A stretch of 64,000 nt of DNA from Alloacidobacterium sp035547425 (GTDB lineage Bacteria > Acidobacteriota > Terriglobia > Terriglobales > Acidobacteriaceae), in NCBI GenBank assembly GCA_035547425.1, contig DASZUU010000043.1:109825-173824 (forward strand), in the 5' to 3' direction. The position numbers and the translations under genes are program-made. Each line of letters begins with the position of its first letter. The stretch's first letter is position 1. Of the stretch, positions 26,178 through 35,742 are shown piece after piece. Below the pieces are notes generated by a model that was not told the origin of the DNA, did not search any database, and saw only the letters and a list, made by a program, of their open reading frames with translations.

Positions 26178-27005
26178 TCAGGCGACGGTGTTGGAGAGAG
26201 TGCCGATGTGCTCGATGGTGATGTCGATCCGATCGCCATGGTCGAGGGTGAATGAATCCGGAGGAACAACGCCGGTTCCGGTCATAAGGAAGCTCCCACA
26301 AGGAAAACTGTTGTCGCGATAAAGATAGTCGACAAGCAATTGTGGATCGCGCTTGAGCTCGTTCAACGTGGTCTTGCCTTGAAAAGCGGTAGCACCATTA
26401 CGAATGATGGAGATTTCAATTCGCGTGTCGCGTGTTAACGGCTCGCGCTGCAGCAGGATGCACGGGCCGATAGCGCAGCTTCCGTCATAGACTTTTGCCT
26501 GGGGCAGGTAGAGCGGGTTTTCTCCTTCGATATCGCGCGAGCTCATATCGTTGCCGATGGTGTAACCAATGATTTTGCCGTTGCTGCTCACTGCAAGCGT
26601 CAGTTCCGGCTCGGGTACAGACCATTGAGCATCGCTGCGGATGCGAACCGGTGCTCCGTGGCCTATGACGCGGCGCCCGGTTGCCTTAAAGAAAAGTTCA
26701 GGGCGTTCCGCGGAATAGACGCGATCATAAAAGCTGCCGCCTCCGGCATCCTTTGACTCTTCCATGCGTGCCGTACGGCTGCGATAGTAAGTCACTCCAG
26801 AGGCCCACACTTCCTGATTTTCAACAGGCGGAAGAATCGCAGATTCAGAAATCTTCGCTGCCGAAGAAGCATATTTCACCGCCGCAAGGCAGTAGTCATA
26901 GAGATCGTCGCGCGCAATCAGGCGATCCCAGGTATTGTTGTCGATGCGATAGTAGCAATCATCTTTGGAAAGAAAAATACCGCCGGTCGTGCGATACAGT
27001 TTCAT
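26178..27005 (-). CDS. Fumarylacetoacetate hydrolase family protein
   Basis: 275 residues. The FAH fold is shown by WSVPEPELTLAVSSNGKI (metal ligands E-x-E), GYTIGNDMSSRDIEGENPLY, KVYDGSCAIGPCI and a C-terminal GTGVVPPD. The wording around NDMSSRDIEGENPLYLPQAK is closest to the branch that dehydrates 2-keto-3-deoxy sugar acids such as 2-keto-3-deoxyarabinonate. Cytoplasmic, Mg-dependent. It is convergent with the MFS gene and follows the GH13 gene on the same strand 26 bp downstream, so the two could share a transcript. Confidence 0.85.
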   Translation of the reverse strand: MKLYRTTGGIFLSKDDCYYRIDNNTWDRLIARDDLYDYCLAAVKYASSAAKISESAILPPVENQEVWASGVTYYRSRTARMEESKDAGGGSFYDRVYSAERPELFFKATGRRVIGHGAPVRIRSDAQWSVPEPELTLAVSSNGKIIGYTIGNDMSSRDIEGENPLYLPQAKVYDGSCAIGPCILLQREPLTRDTRIEISIIRNGATAFQGKTTLNELKRDPQLLVDYLYRDNSFPCGSFLMTGTGVVPPDSFTLDHGDRIDITIEHIGTLSNTVA

Positions 27006-27031
27006 GCGTAATGCGCCTCGCGATAAACATA

Positions 27032-30000
27032 CTATTTTGTCGTTTGAGAAAGTGAGATATTTGTCGATGACTCCGAAGCGGAAAGAGACGCCTTTTCTTC
27101 CTCCGGTTTGTTCGAGGACAAGATGTTCAGCTGGTAACCGGCGTCTTTCATGGTTTTACTGGAGGTGGAAACCACAGCTTCAATTTTTTTCAATGCTGCT
27201 TGCTGCTGATCGGGTGTCTGCGTTGTAGTTGCAAGCAGAGCGGGCAATTGCATCCAGCAAAGCATCTCTTCAAACTGTTCTTTGTTTACATAAATTTTCC
27301 CATCGGCTTCGTTGTAACCGGTAAGCCAGCGGATATCCGGGTCATTCCAGAAAGATTCATCCTGCATGGTAAATGGAGCCGGCTCGCTTGCATGACTGAG
27401 AAGAGCGCGCACTCGCGCAGCCATCTGCCACGTTGTTTCACCTTCCATCCCTAGAGATGTAAAAATCTCTGCAAGTGCCGAACGCAGCTGGAGCTTGTCA
27501 AAAAGCTCAATGCCGATGCCGTCCGACGGAAAACTGCGCAGAACAATCCATGCGAGAACCGGCGACCAGGTGAAGTTGGCGGAGGAGCCGAGCTCGCTGC
27601 TGGGCAATATGTAGCGCACAGCAGGGGGCCAGGCGGTAGAGAAGTAATTTTCCAAAGTTGGAAGAGAAAGCGCTGCAGCCGAGGCCAGCTTCGCGCAAGC
27701 TATCTTGAATTGTTCCTGGATGTTTATAACGGAGTCGGCAGATTCTTCCGTAATATCCGTTGTTTGAATCTCGAACTGTTGCCGTTCTTCTCTCGGAAGA
27801 TATACAAGGGCTTTTTCAAAAAACGAGCTGCTTTTTTCAACGAAGCCTGCGAGACAGGGATGAATCTCTTGGCTGGAATGAGTCGTTCCCGGAGCAGTCT
27901 CAGAAATTTTAGATGCAGCAGCCGGCTCGATTTTCACCGGCTTCACTGCGGCATCCACAAAGCAATGAACTTGTGCCCCATTTACTGCCTGGTGCAGGGT
28001 TTCGTGTAGCGGACGCAAGCGAAGTTTCGTCAGCGCCTCATCAAGGTTGTGCACGCCACTGCCGTTGAGCGCATCGCAAAGAGCGTCCCATGGATATTCG
28101 GCAGAGGGACGCAATTCACGCCAATCCAGCAGCGTTATGTACTGGTATCCGCGTAAATCTACTTGTAAGCCATGGTTTTGAAAATCGGTGGCGCGCCGTA
28201 GATATTCCAATCCATGCGCGGCATCACGAAAAGCAAAGATGACAGACGGGTCGGTTGAAAGCTGCAGGCCTTCGCTCAAAGTTTTCTGCCGCAGGTCGCC
28301 ATTTGCCTTTTCTCGCGCAGCGGCAGAAATGTGAATTGTGCCATGCGTGCTGCCGTATCGGTTGTTGTAGAGAATGAGCGAGCGCTGTCCATTCCATAAA
28401 TTGGAATAAGCGAAGACATTTTCATCCACAGTGCCGTGGTCGGTCCAGAAATCGTAAAGGACAAAATTTGTGCTCTCGGCAAAGATGCGGCGATTCTGTA
28501 GCAGCGGTGCAATATCGTGCATATGGCGAGCAACTAAGCCCTCGTTGGGCCACTCGTCCATGCGAGCGCGCTTAAATTCCATGCCGTAGCGTTCGGTATA
28601 TCCTTCTATCTGTCCATGGCCGAACATCGGCAAGCCGGGCAGCGTTGCAAGCAATGTGCAAACGCCGAAATACTTGTCACCGGAACCAAACTGGTCGATC
28701 GCTGTGCGTTCATCAGGATTGCTCATGAAATTGACGTAGCGCTTAAGAATATCGGGATCGAATTCGATCGTCTTTTTAAGATACGAACGATACTTCGAAT
28801 TTTCCTCATCACGCAGCATGTTCATAAAGGCGCTGTTGTACACGCGATGCATGCCCAGCGTGCGGACGAAATAACCTTCGAGCAGCCAGAAGGCCTCCGC
28901 CAGCAGCAGCGTGCCGGGAACTTCAACGGCAACACGATCCACAACTTCGCGCCAGAATTCATGCGGCATCAGCGCATCGAACTCTTCCTGCGACATGGCG
29001 TTTTCTGCGCGTGAGGGGATCGATCCTCCAGCCCCCGGCAGCGGAAACCATAATCGCTGTACATGGCGTTTCGCTAAAACCATAGCAGCGTCGAAGCGGA
29101 TGATAGGGAACTGTCGCGCCACGTGCAGAATAGTCTGGATGACGTGCTCGCGCACTTCCTGTTTCGAATAGTCGAGCTGCGCCGTGTCATTCCAGGCAAA
29201 TGATGTGCCGTCATTGCCGTGATAAACATAGCGCGTGGTGCCGTCGCTGTGGCGTAAACGAAAAGCAACCGCAGCGTCTGTCTGATCGTAATAGTGATCC
29301 TCGATCTTGATTTCAGCGCGAGGATCGGGCGAAAGATCGGGACCGTCAAAACGATACGAAGGATACGGGCTCTCCCATCGATACAGAAACCAGTCAGGAT
29401 GCTCGATCACCCAGGGCGAATCGATGCCCATATGATTCGGCACCATGTCGCTTGCCAGTCGAAGGCCAAAGCTGCGGGCGCGATCGCGGAGATTTTCATA
29501 CGCGCCGGTGCCGCCAAGATCTTCAGCGATGTTGTAATCCTTAAGCGAATAGGCGGAGGCAACCGCGTCCGTCTGACCGCGCAGGCGCTTGATGGTGCGC
29601 GAGGCGATGCTGCGCTCCCACAACCCAATGAGCCACAGGCCGGTGATGCCGCGATCGGCAAGTAGTTTCAACTCTTCGTCGGGAATCTGATCGAGACGAT
29701 GAATGTGCCGCTGGTATTTTTTTGAAAGCTGCTCCAGCCATACATAAGTGCTCTTGGCAATCAGCACAACGTTCGGCATCCATGCCTGATCGGCGCTGAA
29801 GGCCTCATATTCCAAAAGCGGGGCTTGATAGCCATGCGCATAGCGACGACGGCGTATGCCACCCGGCCCGATTTCGTCAGGGCCAAACTCATCGCTGTCA
29901 AACCATTCACCGCCAAAGCCTGGCGCTGCGTGGCGATGATGATCCGGCCCGGGTGGATGGAACCGCATCCAGATGGCAAGATCTTCTTCGCGCACAACAT

Positions 30001-30724
30001 CGATGGCAAGAAGAATGCGCTTTAAGTCCGCGCCGATATATTTGGACCACCGCTCGCGAATGTAATCGAGCTGGCCGGTCAGCGAACCGGGCGAGGCTAA
30101 CATGGGTGCGCGCAAAGCTTCATACAAGCTGCCTATCTCCGGCGCAACCGGCGGACGAGTGCCGAGATAATCGGGTAGCGCCGCAGTGACATTCTTATAT
30201 ACGGTCTGTTGTTGCAGGCCGGTGTCTTCAAATAATTCACGAAATGGCTGGAAAGCCGGATTGATATTGGCCAGCCAAAGAAGCATCAGCTCTTCAAGAG
30301 CGGCTTCGCGGTTCGGCAGGCCTTCTGTTGTGCCTCGCAGCCATTGCATAGGAATTTCAAGGCCGCGATAGACCGAGACATTCGGGAACTGCTCGACAAA
30401 AGTGAGCAGCAGGCGCTCCAGCTTATCCGGCTCGATCTTCGATGCGAACCAGCGAAGTCCGTCCGCAAGGATAGACGGATCAACTTCCTTACGATAAGCA
30501 GCAACAAGCGCATGGTTCAGTTCGTCGATGAGGCCCATGGCAAACAGCGAGCCTGCATGGATTGTCTTCTCCGGATCGGATTCCGTATTGCGCGTCTTAT
30601 TTAATTTTTCTGCGAGCCGACGGCTGGAAGCTACATCGGCGAAAACGATATTGCCGGTATAGCTGAACAGCAATTCATCGATATAGAGACGATCGCGAAT
30701 GGCGCGCGAAATGTGAAATTCCAT
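27032..30724 (-). CDS. Very large GH13 alpha-amylase-family protein
   Basis: 1230 residues from ATG 30724 (GGGAG ribosome site). Residues 1-330 have no clear similarity. The GH13 barrel spans about 340-850: ITGLWLIGLWERSIASRTIK, DMVPNHMGID (first conserved region), IIRFDAAMVLAKRH (nucleophile Asp), LLLAEAFWL (acid/base Glu) and SNPDERTA (third Asp; the usual His of NHDE is Pro). The last 350 residues are poorly conserved. There is no signal peptide, so it acts inside the cell, probably on alpha-glucans or maltodextrin-like sugars. Length is about twice that of ordinary amylases. Confidence 0.85.
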   Translation of the reverse strand: MEFHISRAIRDRLYIDELLFSYTGNIVFADVASSRRLAEKLNKTRNTESDPEKTIHAGSLFAMGLIDELNHALVAAYRKEVDPSILADGLRWFASKIEPDKLERLLLTFVEQFPNVSVYRGLEIPMQWLRGTTEGLPNREAALEELMLLWLANINPAFQPFRELFEDTGLQQQTVYKNVTAALPDYLGTRPPVAPEIGSLYEALRAPMLASPGSLTGQLDYIRERWSKYIGADLKRILLAIDVVREEDLAIWMRFHPPGPDHHRHAAPGFGGEWFDSDEFGPDEIGPGGIRRRRYAHGYQAPLLEYEAFSADQAWMPNVVLIAKSTYVWLEQLSKKYQRHIHRLDQIPDEELKLLADRGITGLWLIGLWERSIASRTIKRLRGQTDAVASAYSLKDYNIAEDLGGTGAYENLRDRARSFGLRLASDMVPNHMGIDSPWVIEHPDWFLYRWESPYPSYRFDGPDLSPDPRAEIKIEDHYYDQTDAAVAFRLRHSDGTTRYVYHGNDGTSFAWNDTAQLDYSKQEVREHVIQTILHVARQFPIIRFDAAMVLAKRHVQRLWFPLPGAGGSIPSRAENAMSQEEFDALMPHEFWREVVDRVAVEVPGTLLLAEAFWLLEGYFVRTLGMHRVYNSAFMNMLRDEENSKYRSYLKKTIEFDPDILKRYVNFMSNPDERTAIDQFGSGDKYFGVCTLLATLPGLPMFGHGQIEGYTERYGMEFKRARMDEWPNEGLVARHMHDIAPLLQNRRIFAESTNFVLYDFWTDHGTVDENVFAYSNLWNGQRSLILYNNRYGSTHGTIHISAAAREKANGDLRQKTLSEGLQLSTDPSVIFAFRDAAHGLEYLRRATDFQNHGLQVDLRGYQYITLLDWRELRPSAEYPWDALCDALNGSGVHNLDEALTKLRLRPLHETLHQAVNGAQVHCFVDAAVKPVKIEPAAASKISETAPGTTHSSQEIHPCLAGFVEKSSSFFEKALVYLPREERQQFEIQTTDITEESADSVINIQEQFKIACAKLASAAALSLPTLENYFSTAWPPAVRYILPSSELGSSANFTWSPVLAWIVLRSFPSDGIGIELFDKLQLRSALAEIFTSLGMEGETTWQMAARVRALLSHASEPAPFTMQDESFWNDPDIRWLTGYNEADGKIYVNKEQFEEMLCWMQLPALLATTTQTPDQQQAALKKIEAVVSTSSKTMKDAGYQLNILSSNKPEEEKASLSASESSTNISLSQTTK

Positions 30725-31243
30725 CGAAAAAACTCCCGTGCACGTTCTTGTCTGCAATACAGCCCGAGAAAAAAGACACTCTTCCTCAAACCAATACAAT
30801 ACTCGGTCGGAGTTCAGACGGGGAGAAATGGATGCCCGTGAAGTAGATCAACAATTTCTGGAAGATTTTCAATCCGTTTCTTGTGCTGTTGTGTGCCTGG
30901 GCTAAACAATGCGCGCCTTTATGGACGCCGCGTGCGTGTTTGTTGCATGATGTGCATGGTTTTGCGGAGAGACATATATGTGCGCGCCTGGCATGCCATG
31001 CAACGAATGGGGTACTGGAGCATCATAAGATGGGACCAATCCTTCAGATGAAATTTGGCGAGGCGAAAATCCGAAGAATAACAAACTGGACAATGAATAT
31101 TCATAGATATTTAGATACATCCGGCACACAACGTAAGATCATTGTCTCAGGGAGAGAGTAGCTCTACCTTCATAAAATTTGCGCTAAATTCAACCGGTTT
31201 TGGGGTACTGTATCTTTACAGCGGCTGTGAGCTGGGGGTGGGT
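30725..31243. other. Intergenic region, nothing firm
   Basis: About 520 bp between the GH13 start and the next plus-strand gene. Several short frames overlap on both strands, none with a ribosome site or recognisable sequence. It presumably holds the two divergent promoters. Confidence 0.4.
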
Positions 31244-31516
31244 ATGACCTGGGATGTTGCATTCTCATGTGATATTTGCGGAAAGAAAAAAGGCGAAGCG
31301 AACCACTGGTGGATGGTAATGCTCGGAGATGTGCCTTGCTTCGATGAGGGCCAGCCCGGTCAACGTTTTACCCTCCTGCCTTGGAATCCGGCCGAGAGTC
31401 GCAACCCGGAGATGTATCATCTCTGCGGTCAGGGCTGCGCCATGCAGGCAATGGAGCGTTTTATGACGCACGGCTCCATTGAGCCGGAGCTACAAACGCA
31501 CCTGCGGCATTCATAG
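31244..31516 (+). CDS. Hypothetical zinc-ribbon-like protein
   Basis: 90 residues from ATG 31244, behind GGGGGTGGG. Two cysteine pairs, SCDICGKKKGEANHWW and HLCGQGCAMQAMERFM, could hold one zinc. The protein is otherwise rich in Trp and Met and has no known family I can name. It is convergent with the merR gene, with only 2 bp between the stops. Confidence 0.6.
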   Translation: MTWDVAFSCDICGKKKGEANHWWMVMLGDVPCFDEGQPGQRFTLLPWNPAESRNPEMYHLCGQGCAMQAMERFMTHGSIEPELQTHLRHS

Positions 31517-31518
31517 AT

Positions 31519-32025
31519 TTATTCGCCAAAAAGATTCGGCATGGATGCCGTCTCTTTTTTCGCGTGCCGCTCCTTGCGCCCGGCAGGACGCTTGGTAGAT
31601 AGCATCTCCAGCATATCTTTCAGCTCCATGCGAAGACGCTGCAGCTTGGCTTGGTTTTTGTCCTGGCTGCGTCCGCTCATAGCGGCGTTCAAGGTAAGAC
31701 CCGGCTGGTCCTTTTTTCTTCCATCACGCGAATCTCCCTGCAGTACCTGGCGCGCGCCGGCAATGGTATAGCCTTCTTCATGCAGCAGGTGCTTTACCTG
31801 GAGCGCAATCTCAACATCGCGCTTGCGGTAGAGGCGCTGGCCCGTACCGCCCTTGTTCGGCTTCAGCTGAGGAAATTCCGACTCCCAGAATCGCAGTACA
31901 TAAGCCTGCACTTTGCACAATTTTGCTACTTCGCCAATGCGAAAGTAGAGCTTGTCAGGAATAGCGGTAGTGGCCGCTTCTCCCGGTTGCGACGCTCGTT
32001 GTGAGGCATGTTTCTGCTTCTGCAT
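31519..32025 (-). CDS. MerR family transcriptional regulator
   Basis: 168 residues from the inner ATG at 32025 (180 from 32061). YFRIGEVAKLCKVQAYVLRF is the MerR helix-turn-helix, followed by the wing WESEFPQLKPNKGGTGQRLY and a dimer helix. The form with WE-x-EFP and a short charged tail is a widespread stand-alone MerR of Acidobacteria and Deltaproteobacteria, often near ihf genes. No metal-binding cysteines are seen, so it is not a classic metal sensor. It is separated from the old yellow enzyme gene by about 80 bp. Confidence 0.9.
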   Translation of the reverse strand: MQKQKHASQRASQPGEAATTAIPDKLYFRIGEVAKLCKVQAYVLRFWESEFPQLKPNKGGTGQRLYRKRDVEIALQVKHLLHEEGYTIAGARQVLQGDSRDGRKKDQPGLTLNAAMSGRSQDKNQAKLQRLRMELKDMLEMLSTKRPAGRKERHAKKETASMPNLFGE

Positions 32026-32108
32026 TCCAGGCCCGACTGGCGTTAACCACGCCATCTTCAAAAGTATAGGCCACGAACTGCATGCTTATGCAACATCAAA
32101 GCGCAGGC

Positions 32109-33248
32109 TCAGGTCAGGCGCAGCGCTTCAGCATCATCGGCGGAAATAGGCTCGCGTGCCGGCATTCCCGCATTTGCGGCACGCAGATACTGTACAGGCC
32201 ACGCGATTTTCTGTCCTAAGTCGTCAGCCGCATGCAGCGCCCAGTAAGGATCGCGCAAAAATTCGCGCGCCATCAGCACAAGATCGGCCTGCCCGGTGCG
32301 CAGGATATGGTCAGCCTGCGCCGCCTCAGTAATCATGCCGACGGTGCCTGTCAGCACGCCCGTGTTGCGGCGAATCTGCTCGGAAAAATGTGTCTGGTAT
32401 CCGGGGCCGACAGGAATTTTTACTCCAGGGACCAGCCCTCCCGAAGAAACATCAATCAGGTCGACGTTACGCAGGCTCAACTGCGACGCCAATGTGATTG
32501 AGCTCTGCAAATTCCAGCCGCCCTCTGCCCAGTCGGTCGCGGAAATGCGCACAAAAAGAGGTTTTTCCTGAGGCCATACTTCGCGCACCGCATCCACAAC
32601 GCTCACCAGCAACCGCATGCGGTTATCCAGCGAGCCTCCATATTTATCGTTTCGCTGGTTGCTGAGAGGGCTGAGAAATTCATGCAGCAGATATCCATGG
32701 GCCGCATGAATTTCCACGACATCGAAACCGGCTTGGAACGCGCGCTGGGCAGCGATTGCAAATGCTTCAATGATGCGTTGGATGCCTGCCTCGTCGAGAG
32801 CTTGCGGCTGCTTGTAATTTGAGGAGAAAGCGATAGCGCTCGGTGCGAGCACATCATCCCATCCGCCTTCTTCTATCGGGACAGGGCTTTCCCCCAGCCA
32901 TGGCACGCGCATACTTGCCTTGCGTCCGGCATGAGCCAGCTGAATTCCTGCCAGCGTCCCCTGTCCGTGCAGAAAGTCGACAATGCGCTTGAGGGGCACG
33001 ATGTGCTCATCTTTCCACAGGCCAAGGTCCCCAGGGCTGATGCGGCCTTCCGGGGTAACAGCTGTCGCTTCGGTGATGACCAGCCCTGCTCCACCCACGC
33101 CGCGGCTGCCCAGATGCACCAGGTGCCAGTCATTGGCAAAGCCATCCTCTGAGGAATATTGGCACATGGGCGAAACGACAATACGGTTCGGCAGAGTGAC
33201 ATTCCCCAGTTCGAGTGGCGCGAAGAGATTGGAGCTTTCGGCAGGCAT
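32109..33248 (-). CDS. NADH:flavin oxidoreductase, YqjM-like old yellow enzyme
   Basis: 379 residues, one TIM barrel. The YqjM-type active-site cysteine is in VVSPMCQYSSEDG, substrate-binding histidines in IQLAHAGRKAS, and the FMN region in IEIHAAHGYLLHEFLSPLSN followed by GGSLDNRMRL. The family reduces activated C=C bonds with NADPH and FMN. Cytoplasmic, monocistronic, transcribed away from the lipoprotein gene. Confidence 0.92.
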   Translation of the reverse strand: MPAESSNLFAPLELGNVTLPNRIVVSPMCQYSSEDGFANDWHLVHLGSRGVGGAGLVITEATAVTPEGRISPGDLGLWKDEHIVPLKRIVDFLHGQGTLAGIQLAHAGRKASMRVPWLGESPVPIEEGGWDDVLAPSAIAFSSNYKQPQALDEAGIQRIIEAFAIAAQRAFQAGFDVVEIHAAHGYLLHEFLSPLSNQRNDKYGGSLDNRMRLLVSVVDAVREVWPQEKPLFVRISATDWAEGGWNLQSSITLASQLSLRNVDLIDVSSGGLVPGVKIPVGPGYQTHFSEQIRRNTGVLTGTVGMITEAAQADHILRTGQADLVLMAREFLRDPYWALHAADDLGQKIAWPVQYLRAANAGMPAREPISADDAEALRLT

Positions 33249-33644
33249 AGTGATTCCTCAAGGCGGACGCAATAAAAATAGGATGCGGTACAGCTTTAAG
33301 ATGCGCGAAAGACGCAATCGACGCAGAGCCGTAGAAGTCTACGAAGCCGACAAAAAGAGGCTTCGCGCGTGACTGGAAGCCTCTGGAATCACACCTCATT
33401 ATGGCTACGATCTGCCTGACGCAATTCTTGCCTCCGTTCAGAACCCCTCCCTAAGTAGGCTCTGAGGAATTGCGCACAATAGACGCAACAAATAGAAGCA
33501 AATCAACTAGCCGCTCTACATCTTGTATTGCTCATGATGATATGTCAAGAAAAATGCACACAATTTTGAGCAAAATTTGCGCTTCAGCCTGCAAGGGAAC
33601 AGAGACGAAACTGGCAACGTATAGTTTTGAGGGAGATTTACTTC
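33249..33644. other. Intergenic region with one hairpin
   Basis: 396 bp. AGAGGCTTC and GAAGCCTCT (about 33356-33384) can form a 9-bp stem without a T-run. The remainder is AT-rich near 33480-33640, where the promoter of the lipoprotein gene must lie. No gene was recognised. Confidence 0.4.
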
Positions 33645-34232
33645 ATGAAGCGCTGCTTTGGACTCTTGGTGTTGCTTTCCATCGTGGTAGTAACTGCTTG
33701 CCGCGTACAGGTAGATAAGAATAAGAATGGCGACGATAAGAACGTGAAAATCGATACGCCGATGGGCGGCCTGCACGTCCGCACCGATCAAATGACAGCC
33801 GCCGATGTGGGCTTGCCTGTATATCCGGGCGCTCAGATCATCTCGAGCCAGAACGATAAGTCCGCCGATATTCACATGGGATTCGGCAAATGGCAATTGC
33901 GTATAAAAGTAATCAATTACCAGACCGGCGATTCGCAGGATCAGGTGCTGGCCTTCTATCGCAAAGCTCTAGGCCGTTATGGCGATGTTATCCAGTGCAG
34001 CGGCGACAGCGCTGTAGGTACGCCCACCACAACCTCGGAAGGGCTGACCTGCAGTAATGGAAATACCCAACACGCAAATATTAATGACACCGAGGACGGG
34101 CTGAACCTGCGCGCCGGTTCCAGGCATCATCAGCACATTGTTGGCTTTAAGAGCAGCAACAGCGGTTCAAAATTTACTCTGGTGGAGCTTGAGCTGCCCG
34201 AATCAGACGGCAACTCGCAGGAGAGCCAATAA
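33645..34232 (+). CDS. Putative lipoprotein of unknown function
   Basis: 195 residues. MKRCFGLLVLLSIVVVTAC is a signal peptide with a lipobox (VTAC), so the protein is probably anchored to a membrane. The mature part contains VGLPVYPGAQIISSQND and YQTGDSQDQVLAFYRKALG. This pattern (a YPGA-x strand followed by a helix with VL-x-FY) is seen in acidobacterial proteins of unknown role. GAGGGAG lies upstream of ATG 33645. Confidence 0.7.
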   Translation: MKRCFGLLVLLSIVVVTACRVQVDKNKNGDDKNVKIDTPMGGLHVRTDQMTAADVGLPVYPGAQIISSQNDKSADIHMGFGKWQLRIKVINYQTGDSQDQVLAFYRKALGRYGDVIQCSGDSAVGTPTTTSEGLTCSNGNTQHANINDTEDGLNLRAGSRHHQHIVGFKSSNSGSKFTLVELELPESDGNSQESQ

Positions 34233-34276
34233 CCTCTCGCATTGCGTTCGCTTCGGGGGTGCGATAGGGTCAAGGT

Positions 34277-34948
34277 ATGGATTCGACCTGCCATCATTGC
34301 GGAGCGATGCTTCATGCTTCCGAACTTTTCTGCTCACACTGCGGGGCGCCTCAGTTGCGCTATGAGTCGGACGAGGAGCAAACGGGAAGCAATACATCCG
34401 CGGGCAACAATCCCACAGTGCGCCCCGGGCAGGTTGTCGCATGGCGTCCCGCAGTGCACGCAGCGTTGATCGTTGCAGTGCCGGTGGGCGTGCTTAGCTC
34501 GCTGCTTGATTTCGGCGCCTTCTGGGTATTGCTCGGCGGATTCTGTGCTGTGGCTCTTTACCAGCGCAAAGGCCTGTTGATTGCCGATCCCCGCAGCGGC
34601 TGGCGCATCGGCATGCTGGTAGGAGTATTAGCCGCATTCTTTACTACATTAGTGGACGGCCTCAGCATGGCCTTTGAGCGTTACGGATTGCATCATGGCG
34701 CTGTCATTGATCAGAAGCTCATAGCCCTGACACAGCAAATGACCGACCAGATGGTTCACCAGAATCCGGAAGCGGCGCAGCAGATTCCGTGGTTCATTCA
34801 TTTCTGGCTTTCTCCGGATGGCCATGCCGCCGTCGTGCTCTTCATGTCGGCCTTTGCCGCCGTCATGATGGTTGCTTTCTCCCTGGTAGGCGGCATGATA
34901 GGCGCAAGAATTCTGGGCGCCCGCAGACGCCTTTCCATTCATTCATAA
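34277..34948 (+). CDS. Zinc-ribbon membrane protein
   Basis: 223 residues. The N-terminus is a zinc ribbon (CHHCGAMLHASELFCSHCG), followed by a disordered linker and four or five membrane segments (ALIVAVPVGVLSSLLDFGAF; IGMLVGVLAAFFTTLVDG; AVVLFMSAFAAVMMVAFSLV). Zinc-ribbon plus DUF4199-like membrane parts occur often in Acidobacteria with no known job. It ends 53 bp before pyrR. Confidence 0.68.
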   Translation: MDSTCHHCGAMLHASELFCSHCGAPQLRYESDEEQTGSNTSAGNNPTVRPGQVVAWRPAVHAALIVAVPVGVLSSLLDFGAFWVLLGGFCAVALYQRKGLLIADPRSGWRIGMLVGVLAAFFTTLVDGLSMAFERYGLHHGAVIDQKLIALTQQMTDQMVHQNPEAAQQIPWFIHFWLSPDGHAAVVLFMSAFAAVMMVAFSLVGGMIGARILGARRRLSIHS

Positions 34949-35001
34949 CGGACGGCTTGCTCCGCATCCCCGCAACCTCGTATCATCCCGCAAGAGCCTT
35001 T

Positions 35002-35577
35002 ATGACAGAGACACAGACAAGTCCAAAGCCGGTGCTCCGCGAAAAGGGGCGCATCCTCTCCGCTTCCGAAATCGAACGCACCCTGGTGCGGCTCGCGCAT
35101 GAAATTATTGAGAAAAATAACGGCGCAGAGAACCTGGGTCTGGTCGGCGTCCAGCGCCGCGGCGTTCCTCTCGCGCGGCGGCTTGCGGAACTGATCTCAG
35201 GAATTGAAAAGCGCCCGGTGGATACAGGCGTGCTCGACATCAGCTTCTACCGCGACGATCTCTCCACCAAGGATATTCGTCCCGTCGTCAATCCCGGCGA
35301 TCTCGGCTTCGATGTAAATGGCCGCGACGTCGTGCTGGTAGACGATGTGCTTTACACCGGACGCACCATTCGCGCCGCCCTCGATGCTTTATTCGATCAT
35401 GGTCGTCCGCATCGTGTGCAATTGCTTACACTGATTGATCGCGGGCATCGCGAGCTTCCAATCGAGGCCACCTTTGTCGGAAGAACTGTACAGACGAGCA
35501 GCCGCGAAATCATCGAAGTAAAGCTGCGCGAAGTTGATAACGACGAGCAGGTGCTGATCGTCGAACGCGTCGATTAG
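35002..35577 (+). CDS. pyrR: PyrR bifunctional regulator / uracil phosphoribosyltransferase
   Basis: 191 residues. The PRPP loop is VVLVDDVLYTGRTIRAALDA, and RRGVPLARRLAELI with the flexible loop near DISFYRDDLSTKD is typical of PyrR. In Gram-positive bacteria PyrR binds pyr mRNA and attenuates it when UMP is high, and it also makes UMP from uracil and PRPP. It leads pyrB and pyrC here, so a regulatory part is likely, but I found no clear PyrR-binding loop in the pyrR-pyrB gap. Confidence 0.95.
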   Translation: MTETQTSPKPVLREKGRILSASEIERTLVRLAHEIIEKNNGAENLGLVGVQRRGVPLARRLAELISGIEKRPVDTGVLDISFYRDDLSTKDIRPVVNPGDLGFDVNGRDVVLVDDVLYTGRTIRAALDALFDHGRPHRVQLLTLIDRGHRELPIEATFVGRTVQTSSREIIEVKLREVDNDEQVLIVERVD

Positions 35578-35742
35578 CAATACTGTTGTCATCCTGCCGC
35601 AAAGCGAGGGCCTGCTTTTCCGGGCTGGAATCGATTGTCATAGCCGAAGAAAGGAAGTATGAACACAAATTCGGTGGTGGCATCCATCTACGTCTTCGAT
35701 CGGATAAACTAAGAACAGCCGTACACCTTCTCATACATCCGC

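Noticed and set aside
35659..35712. 17-codon frame with an AAGGAAG in front, as a possible pyr leader peptide
   Set aside because: The ribosome site is only about 3 nt from the ATG, there is no pyrimidine-rich codon run or following attenuator, and so short a frame is expected by chance.
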